NCBI GenBank assembly: GCA_001915545.1
Contig: MNQS01000007.1
Coordinates: 1 to 61,415 of the forward strand
Source of the DNA: Bacteroides sp. 43_108
GTDB taxonomy: Bacteria; Bacteroidota; Bacteroidia; Bacteroidales; Bacteroidaceae
Reading direction: 5' to 3'
Length of the DNA: 61,415 nucleotides
The translations under genes and the position numbers were made by a program. Positions 27,456 to 35,750 of the stretch are shown here, piece after piece. Under the pieces are notes generated by a model, which made no database searches, had not been told where the DNA came from, and worked only from the letters and a program-made list of their open reading frames with translations. How positions within the stretch are numbered: position 1 is the first letter of the stretch; the number at the start of each line of letters is the position of its first letter.

Positions 27456-28769
27456 ATGGCAAAAGAATATTTTCCTAATATCGGAAAAATCTCGTTTGAA
27501 GGTCCGGACTCAAAGAATCCTATGGCCTTCCATTACTACGATGCAAATAAAGTAATCCTCGGCAAACCCATGAAAGACTGGCTCCGTTTCGCCATGGCTT
27601 GGTGGCACACACTTTGCGCTGACGGTACTGACCAGTTCGGACCAGGCACAAAAACTTTCCCTTGGAACGATGCGCCGGATGCGCTTACTGCAGCCAAGCA
27701 GAAAGCCGATGCCGGATTTGAGTTCATGCAGAAGCTGGGCATAGAATATTTCTGTTTCCACGACGTAGACCTCATTTCTGAGGGTGCAAACGTGGCTGAA
27801 TACGAGAGCAACCTCAAAGCAATTGTGGAATATATCAAGCAGAAGCAGGCTGAGACTGGTATCAAGCTCCTTTGGTCTACAGCCAATGTGTTCGGCAACA
27901 AACGCTATATGAACGGTGCTTCCACTAATCCAGACTTCGACGTTGTTGCACGTGCCATCGTGCAGATTAAGAATGCCATCGATGCTGGCATAGAACTTGG
28001 TGCTGAGAACTATGTGTTCTGGGGAGGACGTGAAGGCTATATGAGTCTGCTCAATACTGACCAGAAGCGTGAAAAACAGCACATGGCTACTATGCTCCGC
28101 ATGGCACGCGATTATGCTCGTTCGCGCGGATTCAAGGGCACATTCCTTGTTGAACCGAAGCCTATGGAACCAATGAAACATCAGTATGATGTAGATACAG
28201 AAACTGTCATCGGATTCCTCAAAGCCAACGGATTGGATGCCGACTTCAAGGTGAACATCGAGGTCAACCATGCTACTCTTGCCGGCCATACATTCGAGCA
28301 CGAGTTGGCTGTGGCTGTGGACAACGGCATGCTCGGATCCATCGATGCCAACCGTGGCGACTATCAGAACGGATGGGACACAGACCAGTTCCCAATCGAC
28401 CAGTATGAGCTCGTTCAGGCATGGATGCAGATAATTCGCAACGGTGGACTCCACACCGGAGGTACGAACTTCGATGCCAAGACTCGACGCAACTCAACAG
28501 ACCTCGAAGACATATTCATTGCGCACATCAGCGGTATGGACGCTATGGCTCGTGCACTCGAGTCTGCGGCAAAACTTCTTGAAGAGTCGCCTTACAAGCA
28601 GATGGTGGCCGAACGCTATGCTTCGTTCGACAGCGGTATGGGCAAGCTGTTCGAGGAGGGTAAACTCACTTTCGAACAGGTCTACGAGTATGGCAAGCAG
28701 GTTGACGAGCCGGCTCAGACTTCAGGTCGTCAGGAACTCTACGAGCGCATCCTTTCGCTCTATTGCTGA
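27456..28769 (+). CDS. xylA: Xylose isomerase
   Basis: Interconverts D-xylose and D-xylulose with two divalent metal ions. Catalytic site: FCFHDVDL (His and Asp of the proton-transfer pair). Metal ligands: VEPKPMEP and [19 protein letters not shown]-barrel enzyme of 437 aa, the class II length. Last gene of the xylose operon, followed by a terminator. Confidence 0.97.
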   Translation: MAKEYFPNIGKISFEGPDSKNPMAFHYYDANKVILGKPMKDWLRFAMAWWHTLCADGTDQFGPGTKTFPWNDAPDALTAAKQKADAGFEFMQKLGIEYFCFHDVDLISEGANVAEYESNLKAIVEYIKQKQAETGIKLLWSTANVFGNKRYMNGASTNPDFDVVARAIVQIKNAIDAGIELGAENYVFWGGREGYMSLLNTDQKREKQHMATMLRMARDYARSRGFKGTFLVEPKPMEPMKHQYDVDTETVIGFLKANGLDADFKVNIEVNHATLAGHTFEHELAVAVDNGMLGSIDANRGDYQNGWDTDQFPIDQYELVQAWMQIIRNGGLHTGGTNFDAKTRRNSTDLEDIFIAHISGMDAMARALESAAKLLEESPYKQMVAERYASFDSGMGKLFEEGKLTFEQVYEYGKQVDEPAQTSGRQELYERILSLYC

Positions 28770-28830
28770 TTTGAGAAAATGATATATCATAACAGCTGAG
28801 TGCAAACCGCACTTTGCTGTAGATGAAATG

Positions 28831-28877
28831 ACGGCACCGCAGGAAATCAACATGTATAATCCTGCTGGTGCCGTTTT
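28831..28877 (+). terminator. Terminator of the xylose operon
   Basis: Left arm 28831-28844 (ACGGCACCGCAGGA) pairs with the right arm 28860-28874 (TCCTGCTGGTGCCGT), with one bulge, followed by TTTG. Confidence 0.85.
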
Positions 28878-29056
28878 GTTGTATCGTGATATATTGTGGA
28901 ATGTATACGTGCGATAAAATTATAATAATGGGGACTTTGGATTTTGTGCTGACTGTTTAATGTATAATTTTATGATGTACAATGAGAACCTTGTTGCTTT
29001 CAACTGTGAAATGTGTAGAAAAACAGGTATGATTTTGCCCGTGTCTTCTGTATTCT

Positions 29057-29188
29057 GAGCGCTCGCGCCGTAGTTTCCGAGAGCTCGCAAAATATTTTGT
29101 GAGCCCTCGGAATTTTTAATGTGAGCGCCCGCATTTTGCCATACGTAGTTGCCATTTCTCCCTGCCGTGCGCCCGCAGATGTTAAAAA
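29057..29188. repeat. 22-bp phased non-coding repeat array, copy A
   Basis: The motif GAGCGCTCGC or a variant begins at 29057, 29079 (GAGAGCTCGC), 29101 (GAGCCCTCGG), 29123 (GAGCGCCCGC) and 29167 (GTGCGCCCGC). The period is exactly 22 bp; the unit expected at 29145 is degenerate. The 12-bp spacers are T-rich and not conserved. A second array with the same motif and same period is at 50814. It lies upstream of the promoter of the GLUG protein. Function unknown. Confidence 0.85.
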
Positions 29189-29224
29189 TGTGGTGCTCTA
29201 CGGCTGATTTTCAGCATTTGGTCA

Positions 29225-29255
29225 TTGGCGTTAAGCTGTAAAAAGCATAACTTTG
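29225..29255 (+). promoter_or_regulatory. Putative promoter of the GLUG surface protein
   Basis: TAACTTTG (29248-29255) fits TAnnTTTG and a TTG at 29225-29227 lies 20 bp upstream. If used, it gives a ~355-nt 5' leader that contains the AC repeat and the hairpin at 29492. Confidence 0.55.
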
Positions 29256-29420
29256 CAGGCAGAAATGAAGAAACTGTATTTTTTCTGAATATTATCTCAT
29301 ATATACAACAAGTGGATATACTGGAACTCACCCGAAGCATGTGCATTGCGTTTGGCGCTTTTTTTTCGCTGATTCTGAAAAAAGCGTCCGTATTCTTGCA
29401 TATATGTGATTTTTGTATAA

Positions 29421-29445
29421 ACACACACACACACACACACACACA
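29421..29445. repeat. (AC)12 dinucleotide microsatellite
   Basis: Twenty-five bases of uninterrupted AC, 198 to 174 bp before the GLUG protein start. This is rare in a bacterial genome and prone to slippage. It lies in the inferred 5' leader between promoter and hairpin, so it may alter expression instead of reading frame. Confidence 0.95.
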
Positions 29446-29491
29446 TTCGCACCGTCGGTCTGACGCGCGTAATATATTCATTTCAAATAAA

Positions 29492-29530
29492 GTCTGCAAA
29501 GGGGGCGATGTCCCTTTTGCAGGCTTTTTT
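29492..29530 (+). terminator. Terminator or attenuator hairpin in the leader of the GLUG gene
   Basis: GTCTGCAAAGGG (29492-29503) pairs with CCCTTTTGCAGGC (29512-29524), with a wobble and one bulge, followed by TTTTTT. This shape is a full intrinsic terminator, yet it lies about 90 bp before the coding start. It either ends a short upstream RNA or attenuates the GLUG transcript. Confidence 0.75.
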
Positions 29531-29618
29531 CGTGTCCTCGCCTGCCGTCCTTCGTCTGCCGCAGGCGGTCCGTGCCGTGTGCATGTCCGTGCCGTCGTAT
29601 CTTTTAACTTCTAATAAT

Positions 29619-32600
29619 ATGGAACATTTGAAAACTAGATTTATGGTTCTGGCCTTTCTTCTGCTTTGGGCATCGGGGGTCGGACTTTGTGCGCAGGATG
29701 TTTGGAACGGCAGCGTTGCAGACGAATTTGCCGGCGGCAGCGGAACAGAAGCGGACCCTTACCTTATCAGCAACGGCGCCGAGCTGGCAAAGCTGGCAAA
29801 TGATGTCAATGGTGTCACGGGTTATTCAGGAAAGTATTTCAAGCTTACTGCCGATATTGTGCTGAACAACACTGAAGGATGGGAAACCTGGAATGAAAAA
29901 ACTGAAAATCTGAATGTGTGGACACCGATTGGTAATTCGTCTCGCAATTTTAGAGGAATTTTTGACGGCAATGGTCATACAGTCAAAGGTGTGTATATAA
30001 ATGGTAATTCTAGTTATCGTGGACTTTTCGGTAACGTTTTGTCTGGAACTATTAAGAATCTGCAAGTTGCCGAGAGTTTTATCAAAGGATATGATTGGGT
30101 TGGTGGTGTAGTCGGATATATGTTCAGTGGAACTTTGGAGGGATGTTTCAACAGCGCCAAAGTCAGCGGAAGTAAAAAGTACGTTGGTGGAATATGTGGA
30201 AGTGGAGCTGGCAATTTTATATTGAAAAATTGTGGAAATTCAGGAGATGTTGATGGAGGTTCTGCTGGTACTTGTGGAGGTATAGCTGGATATTTAGAAT
30301 CTTCTTCTTCTTCTGAAGCAACCAACTGTTTCAACTATGGTAATGTTGAAGGAGGTGCCATCTGTGGCAGGGGAAATGTGAAAAATTCCTATTATCTGGA
30401 AGGTTCATGCGAAGATGCTGGTGATGCAACAGGGAAGGATGCGGCAGCATTCCTCAGCGGAGAGGTCTGCTGGCTTCTCAATGGAGAAAGTGCAGAAAAT
30501 CCAGTATGGTTCCAGCGTTTGGGCGACGGCGGTGATGCATATCCCGTTCTGAACGGTGACGGAAACAACACGGTGTACCATGGTTATTACGTATGTATTG
30601 AAACCTATGCCAATAGTGAACTTTCATCCAATCCCGCCGCACATGAATACGACAATGGCTTCTGCTCTGTTTGCGGGGGCTGTCAGGAGGCTGTTGCCGC
30701 TTCGGATGGAGCTTATGAGATTGGCAATGCCGGACAGCTGTTCTGGTTTGCGTCGGAGGTCAACGGCGGCGACAGTTTTGAAGGCAAAAAAGTAAGGCTT
30801 GTTGCTGACATCTGCCTGAACGATACTGCAGGGTGGAAGATGTGGGAAACATCTGCTCCGGAGAATCTGAAGGAATGGACGCCGATAGGCACTGATTATA
30901 AAAATGATTTCAGAGGAACATTTGACGGTCAGCACCATACCGTCATAGGAGTGTATATTAATCAACCTGATAAAAGTAATTGTGGGCTTTTCGGCTATGT
31001 CCGCGGTGGAACCATTGAGAATCTTTGTGTTGGTGCAGGTTTCCTAAATGGTGGATTCCGTGTAGGTGGAGTTGTCGGTTGGTTATTGGGAAGCTCTGAT
31101 GCGAAAGCAAATTTGTCCGGATGCGTGAATATGGCTGCAATTAAAGGAAGTGGTTCTAATTATGGCGGTATAGCAGGATATGCTGCTGATACAGATTTAT
31201 CGTCTTGCGGTAATATAGGTGATGTTATTAGCAGTACTGGGAAATGTATTGGAGGAATAGTCGGGGATTGTATTAATTCAGTTGTATCAAGATGTTTCAA
31301 TATCGGTAGAGTTGTTAACGAATATGGTAATTCCCAATATGTTGGTGCTATATATGGAATGTCCACTTATGCTGGTATATCAAATTCCTATTATCAGAAA
31401 GGTTCATGCAAATATGCTGGTGGTGCAACAGAGAAGGATGAGGCAGCATTCCTCAGCGGAGAGGTCTGCTGGCTTCTCAATGAAGATGGCGAAAGTGCCG
31501 AAAATCCAGTATGGTTCCAGCGTTTGGGCGACGGCGGTGATGCATATCCCGTGCTGAGCGGTGACGGAAAGAACACGGTGTACAGATATACAAATTGTAA
31601 AAATGAATTGACTTATTCAAACAGTGTCCCATCCGGCGATGGGGCCCACAGTTATGACAACGGCATCTGTTCTGTTTGCGGAGGCTATCAGGAAGCAGTT
31701 GCCGCTTCAGATGGGACTTACGAGATTGGCAATGCCGGACAGCTGTTCTGGTTTGCGTCTCTTGTGAACGGAACGTTGACCGACGGCACGGAGCAGAACA
31801 CTGCAGCCAATGCCGTGCTTACAGCCGACATTAGTCTAGAGAATACGGCAGAGTGGGAATCTATAGGTAATTCCAGCATCGTCTATACTGGTGAGTTTGA
31901 CGGACAGAGTCATACAATCAGCGGCATGTCAATCTCTTCAGCGGCAAACTGTTCTGGCCTGTTCGGCAACAGCACCGGAATTATCAGGGACTTCACTGTG
32001 GAAGGTGTCATAAGTGTGGTAAACGACAAAGTCAACAAAGTTGGTGGTGCGCTGGGTTCATTGGGAACCGCTTCGGCCGGAGGAACTCTTTCTGGCGTGG
32101 TAAGCAAAGTGGACATTACGATCAGCGGTACCGGATATGATCATATAGGTGGGGTGGTAGGTTCTTTGCCTGAGGATAAGGAGCCGTTGGTTGAGAACTG
32201 TGTTTACAACGGAAAGTTTACTGCTGCAGATGGCACTGGTTGTTTGTCCGGTATAGTGGGCTATATACGTTCCGGAACAATACGCAATTGCATCAACTTG
32301 GGTGAACTGACAATCAGTGGCAGTTCAGCCGTATCGTTAGGTGGCATCCTCGGCTACTGCAACAATGAAGAAGTTTATATAGAAAACAACTGCAATGTCG
32401 GTACAGTAAAATCCGCTAATACAACTCATGTCGGTGCCATCGTAGGATTCAACATTGACAATCAAGCCACTGTCAGCAATTGTTTCTATCTGAGTGGCAG
32501 TGCCGACAAGGGCCAAGGCCAGCTCAACACCGATGCGTCAGGTACCGTGGTAAAGACCGCCTACGAGTTCAAGAGCGGTGCGGTGGCTTATCTGCTTCAG

Positions 32601-33554
32601 AATGGACAGACGGAACAGGAATGGGGACAGAAGATTGGTGTTGACGGTTATCCTTCACCTGTGTACGGCGCTGATGCCAAGGTATATGAATATAAGCTTT
32701 ATAGAGGTTCTGATGGTGCTTCTGTTGCGTATGCCAACGACGGCATGACGATAGAGACTGGCGGCGGAAACAACGCTGTGGCCGTCTTTGAAGAGGAGTT
32801 CACGCCTGCCGAAGGATGCAATAATGTGGTTGTACGTAGTGCAGACGGCGGCAACGTGTGTGCATCGCTTGTTCTGACGGACGGTGCCGACTTCTACAGT
32901 CCGGAAGCGTTCACCGCTTCGCGTGCAGAGTACAGCCGTACGCTGTCTGCCGACAGCCGTTGGGCTACGCTTGTTCTTCCGTTCGGCGTGCAGAGCGTCG
33001 TGGGCGGTTCGCTGTACGATGTTGACGGCGTGGTGGCAGGCGATGCCGGTGTGGACTATCTGGCTGCAGTCAGCATGGAATCCATGCCTGAAGCTTGTAC
33101 TCCTGTGCTGGTGAAGGGCGATGTGGCCGGCGGTGAAATCAGCTTCGTTTCGGAAGCCCCGGTACAGGTAGCTGCTACTGACGGTGCGGCGCCGAGAAAG
33201 GACTTAGACGACTGCATCATGACCGGTTCGTTCGCTGCAATAGAAAACTTGCCTGAAGGCAGCATGTTCATTTCCCGCGACATGTTCTGGAGCGTCGGCA
33301 CAGAGGTGGGCGTCGGCATGAAGGCATTCCGCGTCTACATTTCCGTTCCGGCCGGAAACGGCGCTAAGCAGATGCGCATCATCGAGGGCGGTACGACAGA
33401 CATAGAGGCCGCGCTGGCCGGTGAAGTGTCGGAGGTGGATGTTTACAGCGTTCAGGGCACGGTGGTTCGCCGCGGGGTGGAGCGCCCGCATGCCCTCGAC
33501 AATCTTCCTGCCGGCATCTACATCGTTGGCGGTGAGAAGGTCATAAAGAGATGA
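29619..33554 (+). CDS. Large GLUG-repeat surface protein with C-terminal sorting-like domain (1,311 aa)
   Basis: ATG 29619 is chosen over an earlier in-frame ATG (29508) because it gives a clean signal peptide (FMVLAFLLLWASGVGLCAQD). The body has three GLUG-type beta-helix modules, each opened by a similar line (YLISNGAELAKLANDV; YEIGNAGQLFWFASEV; YEIGNAGQLFWFASLV) and rich in GGIVGY-like turns. The C-terminal ~80 residues resemble a secretion tail (DVYSVQGTVVRRG ... LPAGIYIVGGEKVIKR), as in proteins exported and anchored in Bacteroidetes. It is likely a surface adhesin or host/glycan-binding protein. Two stretches of about 130 bp, near 30445 and 31444, are nearly identical in DNA, which points to duplication inside the gene. 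Confidence 0.85.
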   Translation: MEHLKTRFMVLAFLLLWASGVGLCAQDVWNGSVADEFAGGSGTEADPYLISNGAELAKLANDVNGVTGYSGKYFKLTADIVLNNTEGWETWNEKTENLNVWTPIGNSSRNFRGIFDGNGHTVKGVYINGNSSYRGLFGNVLSGTIKNLQVAESFIKGYDWVGGVVGYMFSGTLEGCFNSAKVSGSKKYVGGICGSGAGNFILKNCGNSGDVDGGSAGTCGGIAGYLESSSSSEATNCFNYGNVEGGAICGRGNVKNSYYLEGSCEDAGDATGKDAAAFLSGEVCWLLNGESAENPVWFQRLGDGGDAYPVLNGDGNNTVYHGYYVCIETYANSELSSNPAAHEYDNGFCSVCGGCQEAVAASDGAYEIGNAGQLFWFASEVNGGDSFEGKKVRLVADICLNDTAGWKMWETSAPENLKEWTPIGTDYKNDFRGTFDGQHHTVIGVYINQPDKSNCGLFGYVRGGTIENLCVGAGFLNGGFRVGGVVGWLLGSSDAKANLSGCVNMAAIKGSGSNYGGIAGYAADTDLSSCGNIGDVISSTGKCIGGIVGDCINSVVSRCFNIGRVVNEYGNSQYVGAIYGMSTYAGISNSYYQKGSCKYAGGATEKDEAAFLSGEVCWLLNEDGESAENPVWFQRLGDGGDAYPVLSGDGKNTVYRYTNCKNELTYSNSVPSGDGAHSYDNGICSVCGGYQEAVAASDGTYEIGNAGQLFWFASLVNGTLTDGTEQNTAANAVLTADISLENTAEWESIGNSSIVYTGEFDGQSHTISGMSISSAANCSGLFGNSTGIIRDFTVEGVISVVNDKVNKVGGALGSLGTASAGGTLSGVVSKVDITISGTGYDHIGGVVGSLPEDKEPLVENCVYNGKFTAADGTGCLSGIVGYIRSGTIRNCINLGELTISGSSAVSLGGILGYCNNEEVYIENNCNVGTVKSANTTHVGAIVGFNIDNQATVSNCFYLSGSADKGQGQLNTDASGTVVKTAYEFKSGAVAYLLQNGQTEQEWGQKIGVDGYPSPVYGADAKVYEYKLYRGSDGASVAYANDGMTIETGGGNNAVAVFEEEFTPAEGCNNVVVRSADGGNVCASLVLTDGADFYSPEAFTASRAEYSRTLSADSRWATLVLPFGVQSVVGGSLYDVDGVVAGDAGVDYLAAVSMESMPEACTPVLVKGDVAGGEISFVSEAPVQVAATDGAAPRKDLDDCIMTGSFAAIENLPEGSMFISRDMFWSVGTEVGVGMKAFRVYISVPAGNGAKQMRIIEGGTTDIEAALAGEVSEVDVYSVQGTVVRRGVERPHALDNLPAGIYIVGGEKVIKR

Positions 33555-33600
33555 AATGTAAGATATTGATATAAGAAACTAAAAAACGGATAAGAAAAAT

Positions 33601-33759
33601 ATGAAGAAGGAATATTTGAAGCCTGAATATGAGGCGGTCGAGGTGGTTACAAATGCTATACTTGCATTGAGCAATTTGGATTACGGCGGTTCGTCGGATG
33701 ATTATTATGATGAAGACTACCCAGATCCGGGCGAGGGCCGCTACGTCTGGGCTGACTGA
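33601..33759 (+). CDS. 52-aa peptide of the same small-protein type as at 619
   Basis: ATG 33601 to TGA 33757-33759 encodes MKKEYLKPEYEAVEVV and then a hydrophobic turn (NAILALSNLDYGG), then an acidic, Tyr-rich tail (SSDDYYDEDYPDP). The layout (basic start, Y-x-x-P, E-x-V-x-V strand, small-residue turn, charged tail) and the length of exactly 52 residues match the gene at 619. It lies 46 bp after the GLUG surface protein and before a bidirectional terminator, so it is probably on the same transcript. The core sequence is not otherwise similar. Confidence 0.65.
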   Translation: MKKEYLKPEYEAVEVVTNAILALSNLDYGGSSDDYYDEDYPDPGEGRYVWAD

Positions 33760-33786
33760 AAGTGTGTACCTCTTGGGTGTATGAAT

Positions 33787-33834
33787 AAGAAAACGGGAAA
33801 GCTTCTCCGGGTTGGAGAGCTTTCCCGTTTTCTT
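33787..33834. terminator. Bidirectional terminator between the peptide gene and ribE
   Basis: AAGAAAACGGGAAAGCT (33787-33803) pairs perfectly over 17 bp with the right arm 33818-33834. A-rich and T-rich ends allow termination in both directions, as expected between convergent genes. Confidence 0.95.
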
Positions 33835-33869
33835 ATGTGCTGTATCTTGAATTTACGGCACGGCACAGA

Positions 33870-34472
33870 TTACATGTACGATGCCAGTCGGCTGATGTAC
33901 TTGCCGATGATGTCGAATTCGAGGTTTACGAGTGTGCCTACCTTGATGTTGTGGAAGTTGGTGTTCTCGAAAGTGTAAGGAATGATGCACACCTGGAATG
34001 TATCGTCGGTTGGGTTGCAGACGGTGAGGCTCACACCGTTGACTGTCACCGAACCTTTGTCGACTGTGATGTAGCCGCGTCGTGCCATGGCTTTGTCGAA
34101 CTTGTACTTGAATGTGAATACGTAGCTTCCCTGCGCGTCTTCAACTGAAACGCATGTGGCAGTTTCGTCCACATGGCCCTGAACGATGTGTCCGTCGAGA
34201 CGTCCGTTCATCATCATGCTTCTCTCTACATTGACCTCGTCGCCTGGCTTGAGCAGGCCAAGGTTGGAGCGGTCGAGCGTTTCCTTCATGGCTGTGACGG
34301 TATATGTGCCGTTCTCTATCTTAACCACGGTGAGGCATACGCCGTTGTGTGCCACGCTCTGGTCAATCTTGAGTTCGTCGACGAATGAGCATTTCAGGGT
34401 GAAGTGCATATTTTCTTTTTCTTTCTCAACAGCAACGACTGTTGCCGATTCTTCTACTATTCCGGAAAACAT
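33870..34472 (-). CDS. ribE: Riboflavin synthase (alpha chain)
   Basis: Two lumazine-binding barrel domains of the RibE family. Domain 1 starts MFSGIVEESATV and contains VAHNGVCLTV; domain 2 contains HIVQGHVDETAT and TVNGVSLTV. The enzyme dismutates two 6,7-dimethyl-8-ribityllumazine molecules to riboflavin. Length of 200 aa is normal. It stands alone between divergent and convergent genes. A -7 box (TATCTTTG on the minus strand) lies upstream; no FMN riboswitch was seen. Confidence 0.96.
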   Translation of the reverse strand: MFSGIVEESATVVAVEKEKENMHFTLKCSFVDELKIDQSVAHNGVCLTVVKIENGTYTVTAMKETLDRSNLGLLKPGDEVNVERSMMMNGRLDGHIVQGHVDETATCVSVEDAQGSYVFTFKYKFDKAMARRGYITVDKGSVTVNGVSLTVCNPTDDTFQVCIIPYTFENTNFHNIKVGTLVNLEFDIIGKYISRLASYM

Positions 34473-34535
34473 ATTGTATGGTTTGTTTTAAGTGGTTTGT
34501 AAAAATTGAGCTTGACAGCCCTGAAGGCGTCAGGA

Positions 34536-34543
34536 CAAAGATA
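34536..34543 (-). promoter_or_regulatory. Putative -7 element of ribE
   Basis: Read on the minus strand it is TATCTTTG, a perfect TAnnTTTG box, 64 bp before the ribE start. No clear -33 element. Confidence 0.5.
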
Positions 34544-34673
34544 CGAAAATAAGTTGTATGAATTGTTTGTTGTGGCCGGTACTTTACGCCATTCTACCGC
34601 TTACAGACCTGTATTTTTTTGATTTATTATGTTATATGATGTATATTTCAGTGGAGTTTAAAGCAAAAAATGA

Positions 34674-34681
34674 TAACTTTG
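34674..34681 (+). promoter_or_regulatory. Putative -7 element (TAACTTTG) before the lipoprotein gene
   Basis: TAACTTTG fits TAnnTTTG and lies 33 bp before ATG 34715, divergent from ribE. Confidence 0.55.
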
Positions 34682-34714
34682 CCGTAATTAACACAATTGT
34701 AAAACATAAATCGT

Positions 34715-35683
34715 ATGAAAAAATATAATGTATTGAAGGCTGCCGCAGCTGCTGTGGTGGTTGCTTGCGTTGCCGCTGGATGCGAAACGGAAGAGAAACG
34801 TTCGTCGTCGCCGGTTTATGACAAGATAAATATAGAACCTCAGACAATCTATACTGGTCAATATGCTTATGCTACAGTCAGCTATAAGACACCTGGTTCG
34901 TATATATATTCGGCTGACTACAAATATGTGGTAGAAAGAGGAAATTCGGGTACGTGGACAGAGATTTCGCCTACAGAATCAGAACCTCACTTCAAGTTTC
35001 AGGTGCCTCAGAATCCGGGGACATATTCTTTGACATTCAGCGCTACAAAGATTAATTTTTCGGCGATAGGACCTAACGGTACGCTTTATGGTCAGGCTGA
35101 TCCGGTTTCAACCACATTTACTGTTAAGCGTGCTGATATAATCGATGCGTGCTGGGGTGATACCAAAGAACACATAGACAGCGTGCTCGGTGTGAAAGAT
35201 TCGGCAGACTTGAAGGTTTGGACTGGCAAGTTGCAGCTGGGTGGCTATGACAATGTTGATTCGATAGCTGCCACAAGAACGTATGCATTCACAAACAATG
35301 GCCTCGACCGTGTGACAGAGACTATGATGTACGAGCTGAAGAGCTCAAAGCAGTATGTTGACAGTCTTGATGCATTTGTTGAAGACAGTACGCAGAACTG
35401 CACTGCAATATACTATATGCTCGGACTGACAGATATAGAAATGTTTGATCCTGACAGGAGCAGTGCTGTTCTTACAGGTGAAGCGGCTGAAAAGCTGCCA
35501 TTCAGCGAGTGGACCTCTTACTCAACTGACAAGGAGAGAGCCATGGTGCCGAATGCTTTCTGGAACGGTTCGCTCGAAAAGTTTGAATATCAGCTTTATT
35601 CTGATAAGGCTCATGCTCTCGTTGAGATATGGTGTGAGGGCAATATGCTGATGATGAGAAGAACATACACTCCGCTGCAATAG
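34715..35683 (+). CDS. Hypothetical lipoprotein (322 aa)
   Basis: The signal peptide ends in lipobox VAAGC (Cys23). Residues ~40-140 look like an Ig-type beta sandwich (KINIEPQTIYTGQYAYATVSY, VPQNPGTYSLTFSA). The C-terminal half is a separate mixed domain with no recognised family. It lies 67 bp before the GH51 gene on the same strand and may be co-expressed, which hints at a carbohydrate-related role. Confidence 0.75.
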   Translation: MKKYNVLKAAAAAVVVACVAAGCETEEKRSSSPVYDKINIEPQTIYTGQYAYATVSYKTPGSYIYSADYKYVVERGNSGTWTEISPTESEPHFKFQVPQNPGTYSLTFSATKINFSAIGPNGTLYGQADPVSTTFTVKRADIIDACWGDTKEHIDSVLGVKDSADLKVWTGKLQLGGYDNVDSIAATRTYAFTNNGLDRVTETMMYELKSSKQYVDSLDAFVEDSTQNCTAIYYMLGLTDIEMFDPDRSSAVLTGEAAEKLPFSEWTSYSTDKERAMVPNAFWNGSLEKFEYQLYSDKAHALVEIWCEGNMLMMRRTYTPLQ

Positions 35684-35750
35684 GTGACAGGCGGAAGTCT
35701 CCCACGTGGACTAGAGGAAACAACATAGATACAAAATAAATCGAACAAAC

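Noticed and set aside
29057..29188. CRISPR array
   Set aside because: The repeated block is only ~10 bp and degenerate, spacers are 12 bp, and no cas gene is near. The same holds for the array at 50814.
29225..29614. Coding frame with a Thr-His repeat over the AC tract
   Set aside because: The frame is produced by the dinucleotide repeat and has no family similarity. It overlaps a terminator hairpin and a likely promoter, so it is most likely non-coding.
34473..34560. FMN riboswitch upstream of ribE
   Set aside because: The conserved RFN-element sequences are not present; only a short hairpin and a -7 box are seen.
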